From JACJVV01 sp047602755 (GTDB taxonomy: Archaea > Nanobdellota > Nanobdellia > Woesearchaeales > JACJVV01), in assembly GCA_047602755.1 (NCBI GenBank), contig JBLKOM010000006.1, forward strand, positions 84,458 to 148,457: a stretch of 64,000 nucleotides of DNA, given 5' to 3'. Shown in pieces: positions 54,141 to 64,000 of the stretch (within the stretch, counting starts at the first letter, position 1; every line of letters starts with the position of its first letter). The notes under the pieces were generated by a model. It was not told the DNA's origin. It did not search any database and saw nothing but the letters and a program-made list of their open reading frames with translations. A program made the position numbers and the translations under genes.

Positions 54141-55060
54141 GTAAAAAACAACTTACAGTATTATGGATTACTATAGTATTATTGTTTTTGATAAATATAT
54201 CACTATTTACATTATTTTACTTAGATTATAGAACAAAAACTGATGAACTTAATAATTTAATTAGGATTGTAGAAAAAGATCGAATTGATGCAGATGCATT
54301 TATTATGGATCAATTAATTAGAGAGACAAATGAAAGAGCTAATTTTGAGATAATGACTTATGAAAATTTTAATAATCTTGAAAATTATATAACTAATAGA
54401 ACTACAAATCTTCAATTAGATTTTGAAACAAGAATTGGTGAAGTTTCACAAGAAATTGCAGGATTTGAAAGTAGAATAGATCGAATAAGAGTTTCAAGTA
54501 ATGATTTTAGTGATATTATAGAAGAAGTTGCACAAGCAGTAGTTAGTATAAGAACAAATAGAGGTATTGGAAGTGGAGTCTTTTTTCATAAAGATGGATA
54601 TATTATGACAAATAGACATGTTATCGAGAATACAAGAAGTATCAATGCCATAACATATAATGGAACTGTATTCCCTGTAAGAATTATTGGAACAGCAGTA
54701 AATGCAGATTTAGCTGTTTTACAAATAACAACTGGTGGAACATTTCCTTTTTTAAGATTTGAAGAAGATTTTAGAATTGGTGAAAGAGTTATTGCAATAG
54801 GTAATCCATTAGGACTTGCATTTAGTGTAACAGAAGGTATAATAAGTGGTTCAGATAGAGTTATTGATAATACTGGAATTGGATATATTCAAACAGATGT
54901 TTCAATAAATTCAGGTAATTCTGGTGGTCCATTAGTTAACAGTGGAAAAAGAATTGTAGGAATAAATACATTTAAAATTTCTGCAACAGAAGGTTTAGGA
55001 TTTGCAATCCCTGCATCAGTTGCAAGAGATATTGGCGAACAAGCATTAAGTGTTGATTAA
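54134..55060 (+). CDS. Trypsin-like serine protease (HtrA/DegP-like, no PDZ)
   Basis: The 308-residue protein has one N-terminal span (~8-27), a helical stalk (~30-135) and a trypsin-fold domain with His in MTNRHVIE, Asp in NADLAVL and Ser in INSGNSGGPLV. DegP/HtrA proteins usually carry PDZ domains; none follows here (the chain ends ~20 residues after the domain). It presumably degrades or senses misfolded envelope proteins. The overlap with the winged-helix gene suggests linked function. Confidence 0.9.
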   Translation: MVSKKQLTVLWITIVLLFLINISLFTLFYLDYRTKTDELNNLIRIVEKDRIDADAFIMDQLIRETNERANFEIMTYENFNNLENYITNRTTNLQLDFETRIGEVSQEIAGFESRIDRIRVSSNDFSDIIEEVAQAVVSIRTNRGIGSGVFFHKDGYIMTNRHVIENTRSINAITYNGTVFPVRIIGTAVNADLAVLQITTGGTFPFLRFEEDFRIGERVIAIGNPLGLAFSVTEGIISGSDRVIDNTGIGYIQTDVSINSGNSGGPLVNSGKRIVGINTFKISATEGLGFAIPASVARDIGEQALSVD

Positions 55061-55121
55061 ATTCTAAAATAATTATTTAACCATATACATCATTATAAAT
55101 GAATAATTAATTATAAATAAT

Positions 55122-55649
55122 ATGGACAATCCTATAAAAGAAGCAAGAATTGAACTATTATATGATATTGAAGCAATTGTTAATGAGAGTAATCCAGATA
55201 AAACTACACAAATAGTTCATAATATTAAACCAGCTAAATATCTTACATTACAGGAATCTGATAAAGTTTTTCCAAGTGAATACTTTAATGATAATACAAT
55301 CATTGTTTTACCAACTGATCAAATTAGTCAGCCAACAAATGTTTTAGATTACGATGAAGATCAAATAAAACTAGATGAATTAAATATAGGAGATAAATAT
55401 CCATTAACATTAATTATGTGTGCACATACTATTGAAGTAAGCACTTCACCTATGTTTGTACAAAATTCTTGTCAGAGAATTAATGTTGGAAGCTCTTTAT
55501 CTGTTAGAAATATTGATGATCTTATAAGAAATTCAAAAGAACATTTTGCAAGTATTTTAGAAAGTAATGGTATTGATGTTAATAAAGATTATATTTATTT
55601 AAGAATTGCAATGTATGAAAATATTAAAGGTAGACCACAAGATTTCTAA
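55122..55649 (+). CDS. Hypothetical soluble protein
   Basis: The 175-residue protein is acidic and mixed alpha/beta (ARIELLYDIEAIVNESNP..., NIGDKYPLTLIMCAHTIEV...). It has no signal or span. A TATA-like TTATAAATG ~26 bases upstream fits leaderless initiation. It converges with the TrmB gene two bases away. I recognise no family. Confidence 0.6.
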   Translation: MDNPIKEARIELLYDIEAIVNESNPDKTTQIVHNIKPAKYLTLQESDKVFPSEYFNDNTIIVLPTDQISQPTNVLDYDEDQIKLDELNIGDKYPLTLIMCAHTIEVSTSPMFVQNSCQRINVGSSLSVRNIDDLIRNSKEHFASILESNGIDVNKDYIYLRIAMYENIKGRPQDF

Positions 55650-55651
55650 AA

Positions 55652-56392
55652 TTATTTATTATCTCTCCAAAAATAGTTAAAATATTTCATATAACTTTTT
55701 TTTATTTCTTTAGACTCCAAAACAAAGGCAAATGATTGTTCAGACCATAAAATTTGAGCAACCTTATCACCAAAAATTAAGATTACCATAGGTGATGATA
55801 AATTTTTAGGAAGCTGATGTAACTTATAGTAATTTTTATTGTGTAAATGCCTATTTTTTGAATTTAAATTTGCAAGTGATTTTCCATGATCAACCAGATC
55901 ATACATCCAACATTTTTGCTCTACTCTTCGTTTCATCCAATGATTAAACCAATTTTTTAAAGAAGTTTTTTCAATTCCTGAGTTACCACCTATCCAGTAA
56001 ATCATTTTATGGTTTATTGCCTCATCAAGTAAAGATTTAATAGATTCATTTCCACGATAGACTTCAGCATTAATGGTATTTTTCTTTTGATTAAATAAAT
56101 TAATAATGTCAGGCAAAGAATTCTCAATTAAAGTTAATGACTTTTTCTTTTCTTTTATTTTTTCTAAAATATTGTTCGGGTGGGTACATTGATACACTTT
56201 TACTTTTTTCTCAACAGTATAACTAACAAAACCTTTATCAATTAATTTATTAAGAATATCATATATATTTCTTCGTTCATATCCTGTTTTTTCTTGAATA
56301 CTATTTAATGAAGAACTTCCTAATTCTAACAAAGTAGAATATACTTTTGATTGACCTTCACTTAGCCCTAACTCTTTAAGATCTATTTTCAT
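55652..56392 (-). CDS. TrmB-family transcriptional regulator (single effector domain)
   Basis: From the ATG at 56392 the product is ~246 residues: a winged helix (LKELGLSEGQSKVYSTLLELGSSS... RRNIYDILNKLIDKGF), a short coiled coil and one TrmB effector module ending YMKYFNYFWRDNK. I reject the GTG at 56446, which lies inside a palindrome, and TATA-like ATAAATAATATAAA lies ~28 bases before 56392. It serves as the single-module comparison for the triple-module protein at 39261. Confidence 0.82.
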   Translation of the reverse strand: MKIDLKELGLSEGQSKVYSTLLELGSSSLNSIQEKTGYERRNIYDILNKLIDKGFVSYTVEKKVKVYQCTHPNNILEKIKEKKKSLTLIENSLPDIINLFNQKKNTINAEVYRGNESIKSLLDEAINHKMIYWIGGNSGIEKTSLKNWFNHWMKRRVEQKCWMYDLVDHGKSLANLNSKNRHLHNKNYYKLHQLPKNLSSPMVILIFGDKVAQILWSEQSFAFVLESKEIKKSYMKYFNYFWRDNK

Positions 56393-56411
56393 TGAATAAC
56401 TAATACTATTT

Positions 56412-56444
56412 GAATTTATATTATTTATGGTATTATACAATACC
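56412..56444 (-). promoter_or_regulatory. TATA box and GGTATT-ATAC-AATACC palindrome
   Basis: The palindrome (56429-56444) directly adjoins the TATA-like stretch (about 56412-56426) of the TrmB gene. Position suggests autoregulation by the TrmB product. Confidence 0.55.
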
Positions 56445-56532
56445 ACAACATTTTATATAGTAAGTATAATGCAATTATTTGTTCTAGCGCAGATTTAGGG
56501 TATGGCCTATCATTAGATTATAAAGGATAAAA

Positions 56533-57351
56533 ATGATAGGAATGCATTGGGGATTTGTAAAACTTGTAACGAATTTACTATTCATATTAATCCTTGTTAC
56601 ATTTCCAATTTATCATACATTAAGCGTGGTTTTGCTATTTGCATTAATTGCATTTTGGAGTAGAATACCTGGTACTTCAATACCCTCTCCATTATGGGTA
56701 CTATATATGATTGATTTAGTTGATCTTTTTAGCTTAATAGTTGCAATTAATATAAGTGGACCAGCTGGTGCTTTACTAGCATTTTTTGGTAATTTTGTTC
56801 CAAGAATAGGAGGAATCACACCTGCATGGAGTGATGTAATTAAAGATAGCATAATACAACCATTAATATGCTTAATCATGCCATTCATATATGCAATAGT
56901 TCAAGACATAACTGTTTGCATGGTAATATATACATTGTTAAGACAGATAGGGTTTTTTATTGCAAATTTTGTATATCCTGAATATGGTTCTTTTCCACAA
57001 TATGTTATATTATTCATAGCATATACAACTACACAAACATTAATTAATTATCTTTATGGAAAGTATTTTGGAGCATTTTTTGACACAATTATAAAAGAAG
57101 GAATTAAATTCAATATTTGGTTATTTATAATCACAGTTGTAATTGTTATAATAATTAATGGAATAACGACAGCAAAGACATCAAATATAATTAATATACT
57201 AATTAAAAAAACTATAAGAAATAAAAAGAGAAATGATTATATTTCTGATCTAAATAAGAAAGATAATAGATATAGAGAGAGTGGTAATAAAGACATTAGT
57301 AAATATGATTTAGATAATAAAATAATAATGGACTTAAAAAAAGAAATTTAA
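56533..57351 (+). CDS. Multi-pass membrane protein with charged tail
   Basis: The 272-residue protein has about six spans in the first ~215 residues and a highly charged Lys/Asn/Asp tail (~220-272). FWSRIPGTSIPS is loosely like RRILPGVPIEF of the 36342 product. It is divergent from the TrmB gene and may be its target (inference). I recognise no family. Confidence 0.6.
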   Translation: MIGMHWGFVKLVTNLLFILILVTFPIYHTLSVVLLFALIAFWSRIPGTSIPSPLWVLYMIDLVDLFSLIVAINISGPAGALLAFFGNFVPRIGGITPAWSDVIKDSIIQPLICLIMPFIYAIVQDITVCMVIYTLLRQIGFFIANFVYPEYGSFPQYVILFIAYTTTQTLINYLYGKYFGAFFDTIIKEGIKFNIWLFIITVVIVIIINGITTAKTSNIINILIKKTIRNKKRNDYISDLNKKDNRYRESGNKDISKYDLDNKIIMDLKKEI

Positions 57352-57372
57352 AATTAATATGTTGGTTTTTTC

Positions 57373-59112
57373 TTATTTCTGCTCACGATATAATTTATCC
57401 AGATAATCGATTGTTGTTATTTCATCAACTGTGCGATCTTCACGTAAAGTAAGAAATCTTGGGAAACGTAGGGCATAGCCTGAAGAATATGTAGGAGATT
57501 TTTGTAACTCTTCATAACCAATTTCAATAACTATTTTTGGTTTAACAATTACTTCCTTATTTTGTTCAGATAAAATTAAGGGTTTTAATAATTCAGTAAT
57601 AATATTAAAAGATGTTCCTTCTTCATCCTTTTCTTTCAATCCAGTAGACACTTTTCCAATTTCAAGCAAAGTGCCATCTTCATCCATACAAGCAACTGTA
57701 AAACTTGTTAACCAACCAGTACGTTTTCCTTCACCATATTCTGCCTTTACAATTACTAAATCTAATGATTCTTTCATTGCTTTTATTTTCATCCCATAAC
57801 CAACTCTTGCACCTGGTTTGTATGGTGAATCTAATTTTTTAGCCATTAAACCTTCATTTCCAAAAGAAACAGATTTATCAAAAAAAGATTTTGCTTCTAT
57901 CTCATTATCAGTTATTATTTGTTCTGCAACAAAGATTTTATTCTTAATAGGGATTATTATTTTATCTAACAACTTTCTTCTTGATAAATAATCTTCTTTA
58001 AGTAATGTTTTTCCATCACAATATAAAATATCAAACACATCTAACTCAATTGGTAATTCTTTAACTAATTTATCAATTCCATGTTTTCTTTTAATTCTTT
58101 GACTTATATCTTGAAATGGACGATATTTACCATTGCTATCAATACCTACAGCCTCTGCATCAAGAATACAATTTGTTGCTTTAACATTCTTAATCATTAA
58201 ATCTTTTATTTCAGGAAATTGATCTGTTACATTATCTAGACGCCTAGTAAATATTTTTACTTCATCATTATTCTTATGAATTTGCATCCTAAACCCATCA
58301 TACTTAAATTCAAAAGCACATGGTTTTCCTAATCTTTCAAAAGAATCATTTATATCAATAGCTTTAGGGAAGAGCATAACTTTTAATGGTCTACCAATTT
58401 CTAGTTTAATCTTATCAAGATCAGAAATATCGTTTTGAACATGACTAAAAACTATAGCCCAATCATTTACAATGTCATATGCATCTTGAAGTAAAGATAA
58501 TATTTCATTATAATTATCTCTATTCTCAACAATAACTTCATTTTTTGCTTCATCAAAATTAATTGAATCATTTATAGACCATGCAATTGAATCGCGTATT
58601 GTTGAATCACCAATACCTATTCGCATATCTTCAAGAACTGTTCTAATTATATACTTTGCTTCTTTAGGAGATGCAGAAGTAAGAAGTTGATTAATAAGTT
58701 TAATCTTTCTATCATTACTACCATCGCCTTGTTGTGAAGGCAATTTACTTAAATTATTATAAACATCTATTACTGATAAAGAATTTGTGTATAGAGTAGA
58801 TTGTTTTTTCATAGAAATTGCTTTTTCAGCTACTAAACCAAGATCACCTAACTTTTTCCACCACTGTTCTATTTGTGATTCCTTTATACCTGATGATATA
58901 CTAATTGATTTAACAGCCATTCTTGCAGCAAAACCAATATTAGTATCATCCCAATCAGGAAATATTCTACCACGAAGTAAAAGAAATATAATACCTAATG
59001 CCTTTGAGTTTTTGTTATTCTTTAGAAAATTAGAGATATGATAAGTCTTTTTAATACGTTTTGAAGTAGAAAAAAGTTGTTCATAAAGGTCTACTAACTT
59101 TATATATTCCAT
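57373..59112 (-). CDS. lig: ATP-dependent DNA ligase
   Basis: The 579-residue enzyme seals nicks in DNA. It has an N-terminal helical DNA-binding domain (~1-230), the adenylation motif FEFKYDGFRMQI with active Lys at residue 270, then LDAEAVGID, the FDILYCDGK segment, EGLMAKKLDSPYKPG, and KIKAMKESLDLVIV. The C-terminal OB domain (~430-579) is complete. Length and order match archaeal replicative ligases. Confidence 0.95.
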   Translation of the reverse strand: MEYIKLVDLYEQLFSTSKRIKKTYHISNFLKNNKNSKALGIIFLLLRGRIFPDWDDTNIGFAARMAVKSISISSGIKESQIEQWWKKLGDLGLVAEKAISMKKQSTLYTNSLSVIDVYNNLSKLPSQQGDGSNDRKIKLINQLLTSASPKEAKYIIRTVLEDMRIGIGDSTIRDSIAWSINDSINFDEAKNEVIVENRDNYNEILSLLQDAYDIVNDWAIVFSHVQNDISDLDKIKLEIGRPLKVMLFPKAIDINDSFERLGKPCAFEFKYDGFRMQIHKNNDEVKIFTRRLDNVTDQFPEIKDLMIKNVKATNCILDAEAVGIDSNGKYRPFQDISQRIKRKHGIDKLVKELPIELDVFDILYCDGKTLLKEDYLSRRKLLDKIIIPIKNKIFVAEQIITDNEIEAKSFFDKSVSFGNEGLMAKKLDSPYKPGARVGYGMKIKAMKESLDLVIVKAEYGEGKRTGWLTSFTVACMDEDGTLLEIGKVSTGLKEKDEEGTSFNIITELLKPLILSEQNKEVIVKPKIVIEIGYEELQKSPTYSSGYALRFPRFLTLREDRTVDEITTIDYLDKLYREQK

Positions 59113-59175
59113 ATGTTTAAAAAAAGTGATTTCATATATATGTATTTTGGATAAAAAATAGAATTATATTAGTGT

Positions 59176-62100
59176 TTAAACATTATTTCTTAATTTTAGT
59201 CTTTTTTTTATTTTCGTTTTTTTAGCTTTTTTAGGTTTTGATTTAACTTCTGAACTGGATAATGAAATATAATCTTGATTTGGTAATGAATCTTGTTTTA
59301 GTTTAGCCTTCAAATAATTTGAAAGTTCTAATACTTTCAATTTAAAACTTGAGATATTTTCTTTAAAGCTTATTTTATCCTCTGTTTTCTTGAAAAAACC
59401 ATTTTTAGGTTGATTAGATTTTGCAAATAGATTACCAAAAGGAGAATGGCTTTTCTTCATGGCATTATCAGCTTCAATTGTTATCAACCGTTCTTCAATT
59501 TCAACTAAACGCTCTTGATAGGTTTGCATTCTATTCTCATAAGCACGAGTATCTAATTTCTTAGTTTCAATATAATCATATTGAACTTCTTTCATTAAAT
59601 TCATAATACGATCTTTTTCATGCAATAAATTATGAACTTCATTACCTAAAAATTTCAAAAGATTTTTTCGTGCAGTTTCATTTGTAATTATTTGTTGAGT
59701 AATTTTATTGATTCTATGTTCATATTGCGAAATTGTTTCCTTGTATTCTTCCATACTGATTTTATTTTGTTCAAAAAATTCGTATTGCAATTCTTTGATT
59801 AAACCTAAAACTACATGATTTTCTTTATTCAAAACTTTTAGACGTTCTTGGATAAAGAAATAACGTAAAGAAATACCAAAGACAAAAGTAAAGAATAGTA
59901 AAGCAATAAATGAAAATAATAATACAACCCAATTATTTTTTATAAAATACCATACATTAAACTTACCAACAGTTTCTAAAGCTAAAGATAATTCTGCATC
60001 AACAGCACGTTCATGAGCTAATTGGAATTCACCACGATTTAAAGCAGCATGAGCTAAAAGTAATAAACGTTCGGTCTCAGGAGTTGATAAACCTCGAGAA
60101 TAAGCACGATGCATTGATTCATTTACAGAATGTAATAATTCAGAGGATTTAATTGCATAATTATATTGATCTTGAATTAAGGATTCAACACGAATTATGC
60201 TTGAATAATCACGATCACGAAGATAACCAGATAACTCACGTAATAAAGGATTTAATTTGATTGTATTAAAACCAGAAGATAATAACTTATTAACAGTTTC
60301 ATTTGATTTAAGGATTAAAGATTCTGCTTTTTCACGGGAGATTGGAACTATAAATAATTCAATATTACGTTGTTCTTGGATTGGGCTATAGCGAAAATGG
60401 CTACGGTTTTCACTAACACGAGAAGTATTTATTACTCCTCGAATTACAAATAAAAGTTCATAAAAACCATCTGTAAAATATTCAGGAGCAGAAATTGTTA
60501 TATTATATGTTGTTGATTCGTTTACTGCTAAATTTAAATCATAGTTTGGATAAATATCAATATACTGACTTAAAAAACCAGTAAGTTCTAATGATAAATT
60601 TAACATAGGTCCAGCAAAAGTATTCTCAACTACTAATTGAAATTGCTCACCGCTACCACGAACTAATTCATAAGTTGAATTTGTTTGGAATAACGCTTCA
60701 CGTTGGAATTCAGTTAAAAAGACAGGTTCAGTAAAATCTAGAGAACCACCGCCACCGCCAGGATTACTCCAAGTTTCTGGTTCTTCTGAAGGAGTAGGAG
60801 CGACATAATCACCATCAGCACTACCACAAGCTTGAACAAGAATACCATCAGGAGTTGAAGAACAAATAAATCTTATAGGAATTATTGTCTCATAAACTTC
60901 ACTCATTGCAGGGTTTCGAGCAATATCACCATCTTGATTAAAACCACCACTTGTTACTCTTAAATAAACAGTCTCATTTATCATATCAGGAAGATTTAAT
61001 TCATTTAAGGAAATAGTTACAGTATTATATTGACGAGATGTATTTGATAAATTGTTCCAAAATAAATTTATTGTGTGAGACTCAATCTCAGTAATTGTTT
61101 CGCTTGCAACAACGTACTGAGTTGCAATACTATAAGAAACTGTAGAACTTGCAACAATAAAATTAGAAGGAAAAGTCCAATTAAAAGAAACATTATAAGC
61201 AGTATTTTCAATAGTATTGTCAGCACCAATATTAGCTAAAGAAGCATTTAATGTGAAGTTCTGACGATGTAAAGGAATTTGAATTATTTCATCTTGAACT
61301 GAGAGACTACCTAAACTACTTTTAATAGGATATTCATTTTGATATAAGAATTCACCAGGGACTGTAATATAAACTAAACTAGAAATGTTTTGAACACTTA
61401 TACCAGATACTGTATCAGTTTTATTTGAGTTTATAGTAATTATAGGTGATTCAGTTAAAATTACATCACTTGGAACTTTGGGAATACTTAAAGTAACAGT
61501 TATACTTGCAAAATCACCAGGAGTTAATAATACATTACGCTCTGAGAACATTAAGTATCTCATGGATGATGACCATAAATCAAAATCTGAAGTTAAAGAA
61601 ATATAATCAGAGCTAAATGAATTAGGAATATAACTTTGAGTAAAATTAATATGACAACCACCGAAATATTCAGAATCACCTGTATTATAAATTGTAAAAC
61701 TACCAATGTTTTTATCTTCAAAGTAACCAGTTTGAGCTTCAAGTTCTAATGGCTCAACATGCCAACTACAATCCCAGAAACTTTCTAAAACTATTTCTTC
61801 ACTAATACCTACAGCACCTTCATAATCAACACCAGTAAAACGATAAGTAATATTATCTTCATAAGAAGGAAGAATGAAAGATACTTCACCAGCATAAATA
61901 AAATTTTGATGAGGTAAAAAAGGAACACTGATGTTTTGTGATGAAGGAATATCAGTCCAATCTTGAGTCGAATTACGCCATTCTAAATAAGCATAAGCTA
62001 GATTACCATCAGTATCAGAAATATTTACAAAAATAGTTACTTCAACATTAGGATCTAAAGCATTCAAATCATCAACAGTAGGATTAGATATAATTGAAGG

Positions 62101-64000
62101 GAAAGTTGGAGCTGAATTACCTTTAATTAAAATATTTCCAGAAGAGGTTGATTCAGAAAACTTATCATATGCAATAATTTCATAATTATAATCTTCACCA
62201 AATAAAATATTTGGCTGGTAAACAACAAAATTCCAAGATTTATTTCCTAAATATCTTAAATTAGATCTTGTTAATAAATCAATCTCATCCTCATCAATAT
62301 TTCTAGAATAAATACGTAAATCATCAATTGAACCATTGAAATATGTTTCTGTTGCTCCTTGTTTTAACATACCAATTCTGATTGGTTGATTTGCTGTAGT
62401 ACTTAATCCACCACCACAATTAGTGTTTCTTGCAACTCTATCACCATTCAAATAAATTGCACATTCAGCACCTAAACGTCTAAAGGCAACATGATACCAT
62501 TCATTATCAGAAATATTTAAATCATCTGCTATAACTTCACGTAAATTATTACCACTACGTAAACTACCATACAATGTGTCATTGGTTATTGAGATTCTGA
62601 AAACTTGTTCAGCATTTGTTGAACCCCAGCGATTTAGAATTTCGCCTGAACTATTTTCCTCACGATTTACCCAGAAAGAAATACCAAAATCAGTTGAAAA
62701 ACCAATATCAGAATAACCTCTTGTAGGCATTAAATCTTGATTTGAAATATAAGGAATTTCAACAAAACTATTACCATCTAAATACAATGCTTGATCATAA
62801 ACACCATCAACATATTCTGCATCTCCAGGAAGTTCTTTGTAAAACTTGATATAATCTATAAGCATATAACCAGAAACATCACTATTGTCTAACATAAAAT
62901 ATAATGTAGTAGTTATATCCCAACCTGTTACAGGAATAGAAACAACATGCCATTCTTCATCTGAAATAATAGTTGTAACAGGTAAAGCAATTAGATCGTT
63001 ATTTTGATCATTCTGGAATACTTTTAATTCTACAGATTGATCTAAATTTGCTTTGTATCTTATTTCAATATTATCATAATAAGTTGTATCAACTGTTCTT
63101 GTTCTGAAAAAAGTTGGATTGTTTGCTGAATTAAAATTAATAAATAAACTTTCCATAGTTGAATGTGAGTTAGTTGTTGGAGAGGTTAAAGAAGTTTTAG
63201 ACCACAAATCTCTATAAGTAAATTCATCATAAACAAAATATTCTCGATTTAAGTAACCATCGTTTCTTCTTTCAAAAGAATGGTCTTGGTCTGTGAATCT
63301 TGAATAATCTCTTACATATCCTGGAACATTTGAAGGAATATCAAAAGGCATAAATACTTTTAAGCTTGAGTCAAACAAAGAATAATTTTGTCCATTCCAA
63401 TTAAAAATAAATTTAGAAAGTTCTGTATTGTTTGTAGTATAATTAAAAATTGCTTCATCTGTAACTCCTTCGCCTGGTAAAGGTGTTGGAGGTTGAGCTG
63501 AGATATTTAATGGAGAATCTATCTGAGAGTAGATGAAAGTTCCTGCTTGACCACGATTAGATAAACTATTTCCTAAACCACCAGCAACACTACTTTGACC
63601 AATTCCAGTAAAAGTAGATTCATTGTAGTAGACTGCTATACGACCACCACCACCACCAAGTTCAGCACCAGAAGAAGTTGCAATAAAATAACCAGTACCA
63701 GATAGATAATCAGTTGTTACATAAATTGAACCACCTGAGCCCCTACGATTTGACCCTGAAGTAGTTGATGAACTTATATAACCTTCTAAATTAAAATTTT
63801 CTGAGATAATCCGAATATGACCAGAACCTGGACCATCTAGACCACCACTACCAAAATCAGAAGGTTCTAAACTAGAACCATAAATATAATTATGATTTGA
63901 TAAAGCACCAGATAAGCCACCATAAGAGCCTGCATAGTGAGTAAGATAACCAGGACCTTGTGCTGTTGGAAAACCTAAATTATTAGAAGAAATATAACTT
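59176..64000 (-). CDS. Giant LamG-domain surface protein, 5' end beyond the window
   Basis: The frame is open from its stop at 59176 to the right edge (about 1607 residues visible), well past the TTG at 63378, so the gene is truncated. The first ~190 visible residues are Gly-rich (LGGGGGRIAVYY, GSGGSIYLDG) as in repetitive surface proteins. LamG-like segments follow (to ...GSIDDLRIYSRNIDEDE), then Ig-like domains, an NPGGGGGSLDF linker, a conserved membrane-proximal module, one span (NNWVVLLFSFIALLFFTF...), a coiled coil and a Lys-rich tail (KPKKAKKTKIKKRLKLRNN). Everything after the linker is paralogous to the 8713 protein. Confidence 0.88.
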   Translation of the reverse strand, partial: SYISSNNLGFPTAQGPGYLTHYAGSYGGLSGALSNHNYIYGSSLEPSDFGSGGLDGPGSGHIRIISENFNLEGYISSSTTSGSNRRGSGGSIYVTTDYLSGTGYFIATSSGAELGGGGGRIAVYYNESTFTGIGQSSVAGGLGNSLSNRGQAGTFIYSQIDSPLNISAQPPTPLPGEGVTDEAIFNYTTNNTELSKFIFNWNGQNYSLFDSSLKVFMPFDIPSNVPGYVRDYSRFTDQDHSFERRNDGYLNREYFVYDEFTYRDLWSKTSLTSPTTNSHSTMESLFINFNSANNPTFFRTRTVDTTYYDNIEIRYKANLDQSVELKVFQNDQNNDLIALPVTTIISDEEWHVVSIPVTGWDITTTLYFMLDNSDVSGYMLIDYIKFYKELPGDAEYVDGVYDQALYLDGNSFVEIPYISNQDLMPTRGYSDIGFSTDFGISFWVNREENSSGEILNRWGSTNAEQVFRISITNDTLYGSLRSGNNLREVIADDLNISDNEWYHVAFRRLGAECAIYLNGDRVARNTNCGGGLSTTANQPIRIGMLKQGATETYFNGSIDDLRIYSRNIDEDEIDLLTRSNLRYLGNKSWNFVVYQPNILFGEDYNYEIIAYDKFSESTSSGNILIKGNSAPTFPSIISNPTVDDLNALDPNVEVTIFVNISDTDGNLAYAYLEWRNSTQDWTDIPSSQNISVPFLPHQNFIYAGEVSFILPSYEDNITYRFTGVDYEGAVGISEEIVLESFWDCSWHVEPLELEAQTGYFEDKNIGSFTIYNTGDSEYFGGCHINFTQSYIPNSFSSDYISLTSDFDLWSSSMRYLMFSERNVLLTPGDFASITVTLSIPKVPSDVILTESPIITINSNKTDTVSGISVQNISSLVYITVPGEFLYQNEYPIKSSLGSLSVQDEIIQIPLHRQNFTLNASLANIGADNTIENTAYNVSFNWTFPSNFIVASSTVSYSIATQYVVASETITEIESHTINLFWNNLSNTSRQYNTVTISLNELNLPDMINETVYLRVTSGGFNQDGDIARNPAMSEVYETIIPIRFICSSTPDGILVQACGSADGDYVAPTPSEEPETWSNPGGGGGSLDFTEPVFLTEFQREALFQTNSTYELVRGSGEQFQLVVENTFAGPMLNLSLELTGFLSQYIDIYPNYDLNLAVNESTTYNITISAPEYFTDGFYELLFVIRGVINTSRVSENRSHFRYSPIQEQRNIELFIVPISREKAESLILKSNETVNKLLSSGFNTIKLNPLLRELSGYLRDRDYSSIIRVESLIQDQYNYAIKSSELLHSVNESMHRAYSRGLSTPETERLLLLAHAALNRGEFQLAHERAVDAELSLALETVGKFNVWYFIKNNWVVLLFSFIALLFFTFVFGISLRYFFIQERLKVLNKENHVVLGLIKELQYEFFEQNKISMEEYKETISQYEHRINKITQQIITNETARKNLLKFLGNEVHNLLHEKDRIMNLMKEVQYDYIETKKLDTRAYENRMQTYQERLVEIEERLITIEADNAMKKSHSPFGNLFAKSNQPKNGFFKKTEDKISFKENISSFKLKVLELSNYLKAKLKQDSLPNQDYISLSSSEVKSKPKKAKKTKIKKRLKLRNNV

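Overview
The window comes from a very AT-rich archaeal chromosome. The archaeal signs are an RNA polymerase subunit L gene, an archaeal-type ATP-dependent DNA ligase, an Lhr-type helicase, a PAC2-family protein, two TrmB-family regulators and a METTL5-like methyltransferase. Many first genes of transcription units have a TATA box about 25-30 bases before the start codon and no leader, while genes inside operons carry GGAGG/GGTG ribosome-binding sites. Small genes, many unknown membrane or secreted proteins and strongly diverged biosynthetic enzymes suggest a DPANN archaeon (Woesearchaeota/Pacearchaeota-like). That placement is inference, not proof. I saw no rRNA, tRNA, CRISPR array or transposase.

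Layout. 1-15.1 kb: mostly unknown genes. These include a minus-strand operon with two paralogous membrane proteins and a left-truncated possible N-formylglutamate-amidohydrolase-like gene, a lysine-rich pentapeptide-repeat protein, a nucleotidyltransferase-HEPN fusion, and a large secreted LamG protein whose C-terminal tail is frameshifted. A repeat-bearing soluble protein and an HExxH metalloprotease follow. 15.2-21.2 kb: mannose-1-phosphate guanylyltransferase and phosphomannomutase converge on a five-gene histidine-type operon (unknown small protein, LOG protein, HisA-HisI fusion, HisG, HisB). 21.6-26.6 kb: a methyltransferase-kinase fusion, membrane proteins around a DsbA-like protein, and a PAC2 protein.

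26.6-31.9 kb is the most unusual region. Three long gene-poor stretches surround a CheY-like protein, a zinc ribbon and three helix-turn-helix proteins. The stretches hold a 52-53 bp iteron-like array, an inverted copy of its core 4 kb away, tandem GGGAATGA motifs and repeated TAATCCCC motifs, two of them sitting at the HTH-gene promoters. A site-specific DNA-protein system such as an origin, a centromere-like site or an autoregulated locus is plausible.

31.9-45.3 kb: METTL5-like methyltransferase, rpoL, homoserine kinase, a COG1407-like phosphoesterase, lipoprotein and secreted proteins, a TrmB regulator with three effector-domain copies, a patatin-like lipase, a cation P-type ATPase and a NUDIX gene broken by an in-frame stop. 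45.3-64 kb: Lhr helicase, a copper operon (Met/Gly-rich membrane protein, cupredoxin, CopA), a membrane-anchored HTH protein with a trypsin-like protease, a second TrmB regulator, DNA ligase, and a second giant LamG protein running off the right edge that is a paralogue of the one at 8.7-12.7 kb. Two copies of a structured hairpin element of about 80 nt (33.56 and 49.47 kb) may be a small RNA or a miniature repeat.
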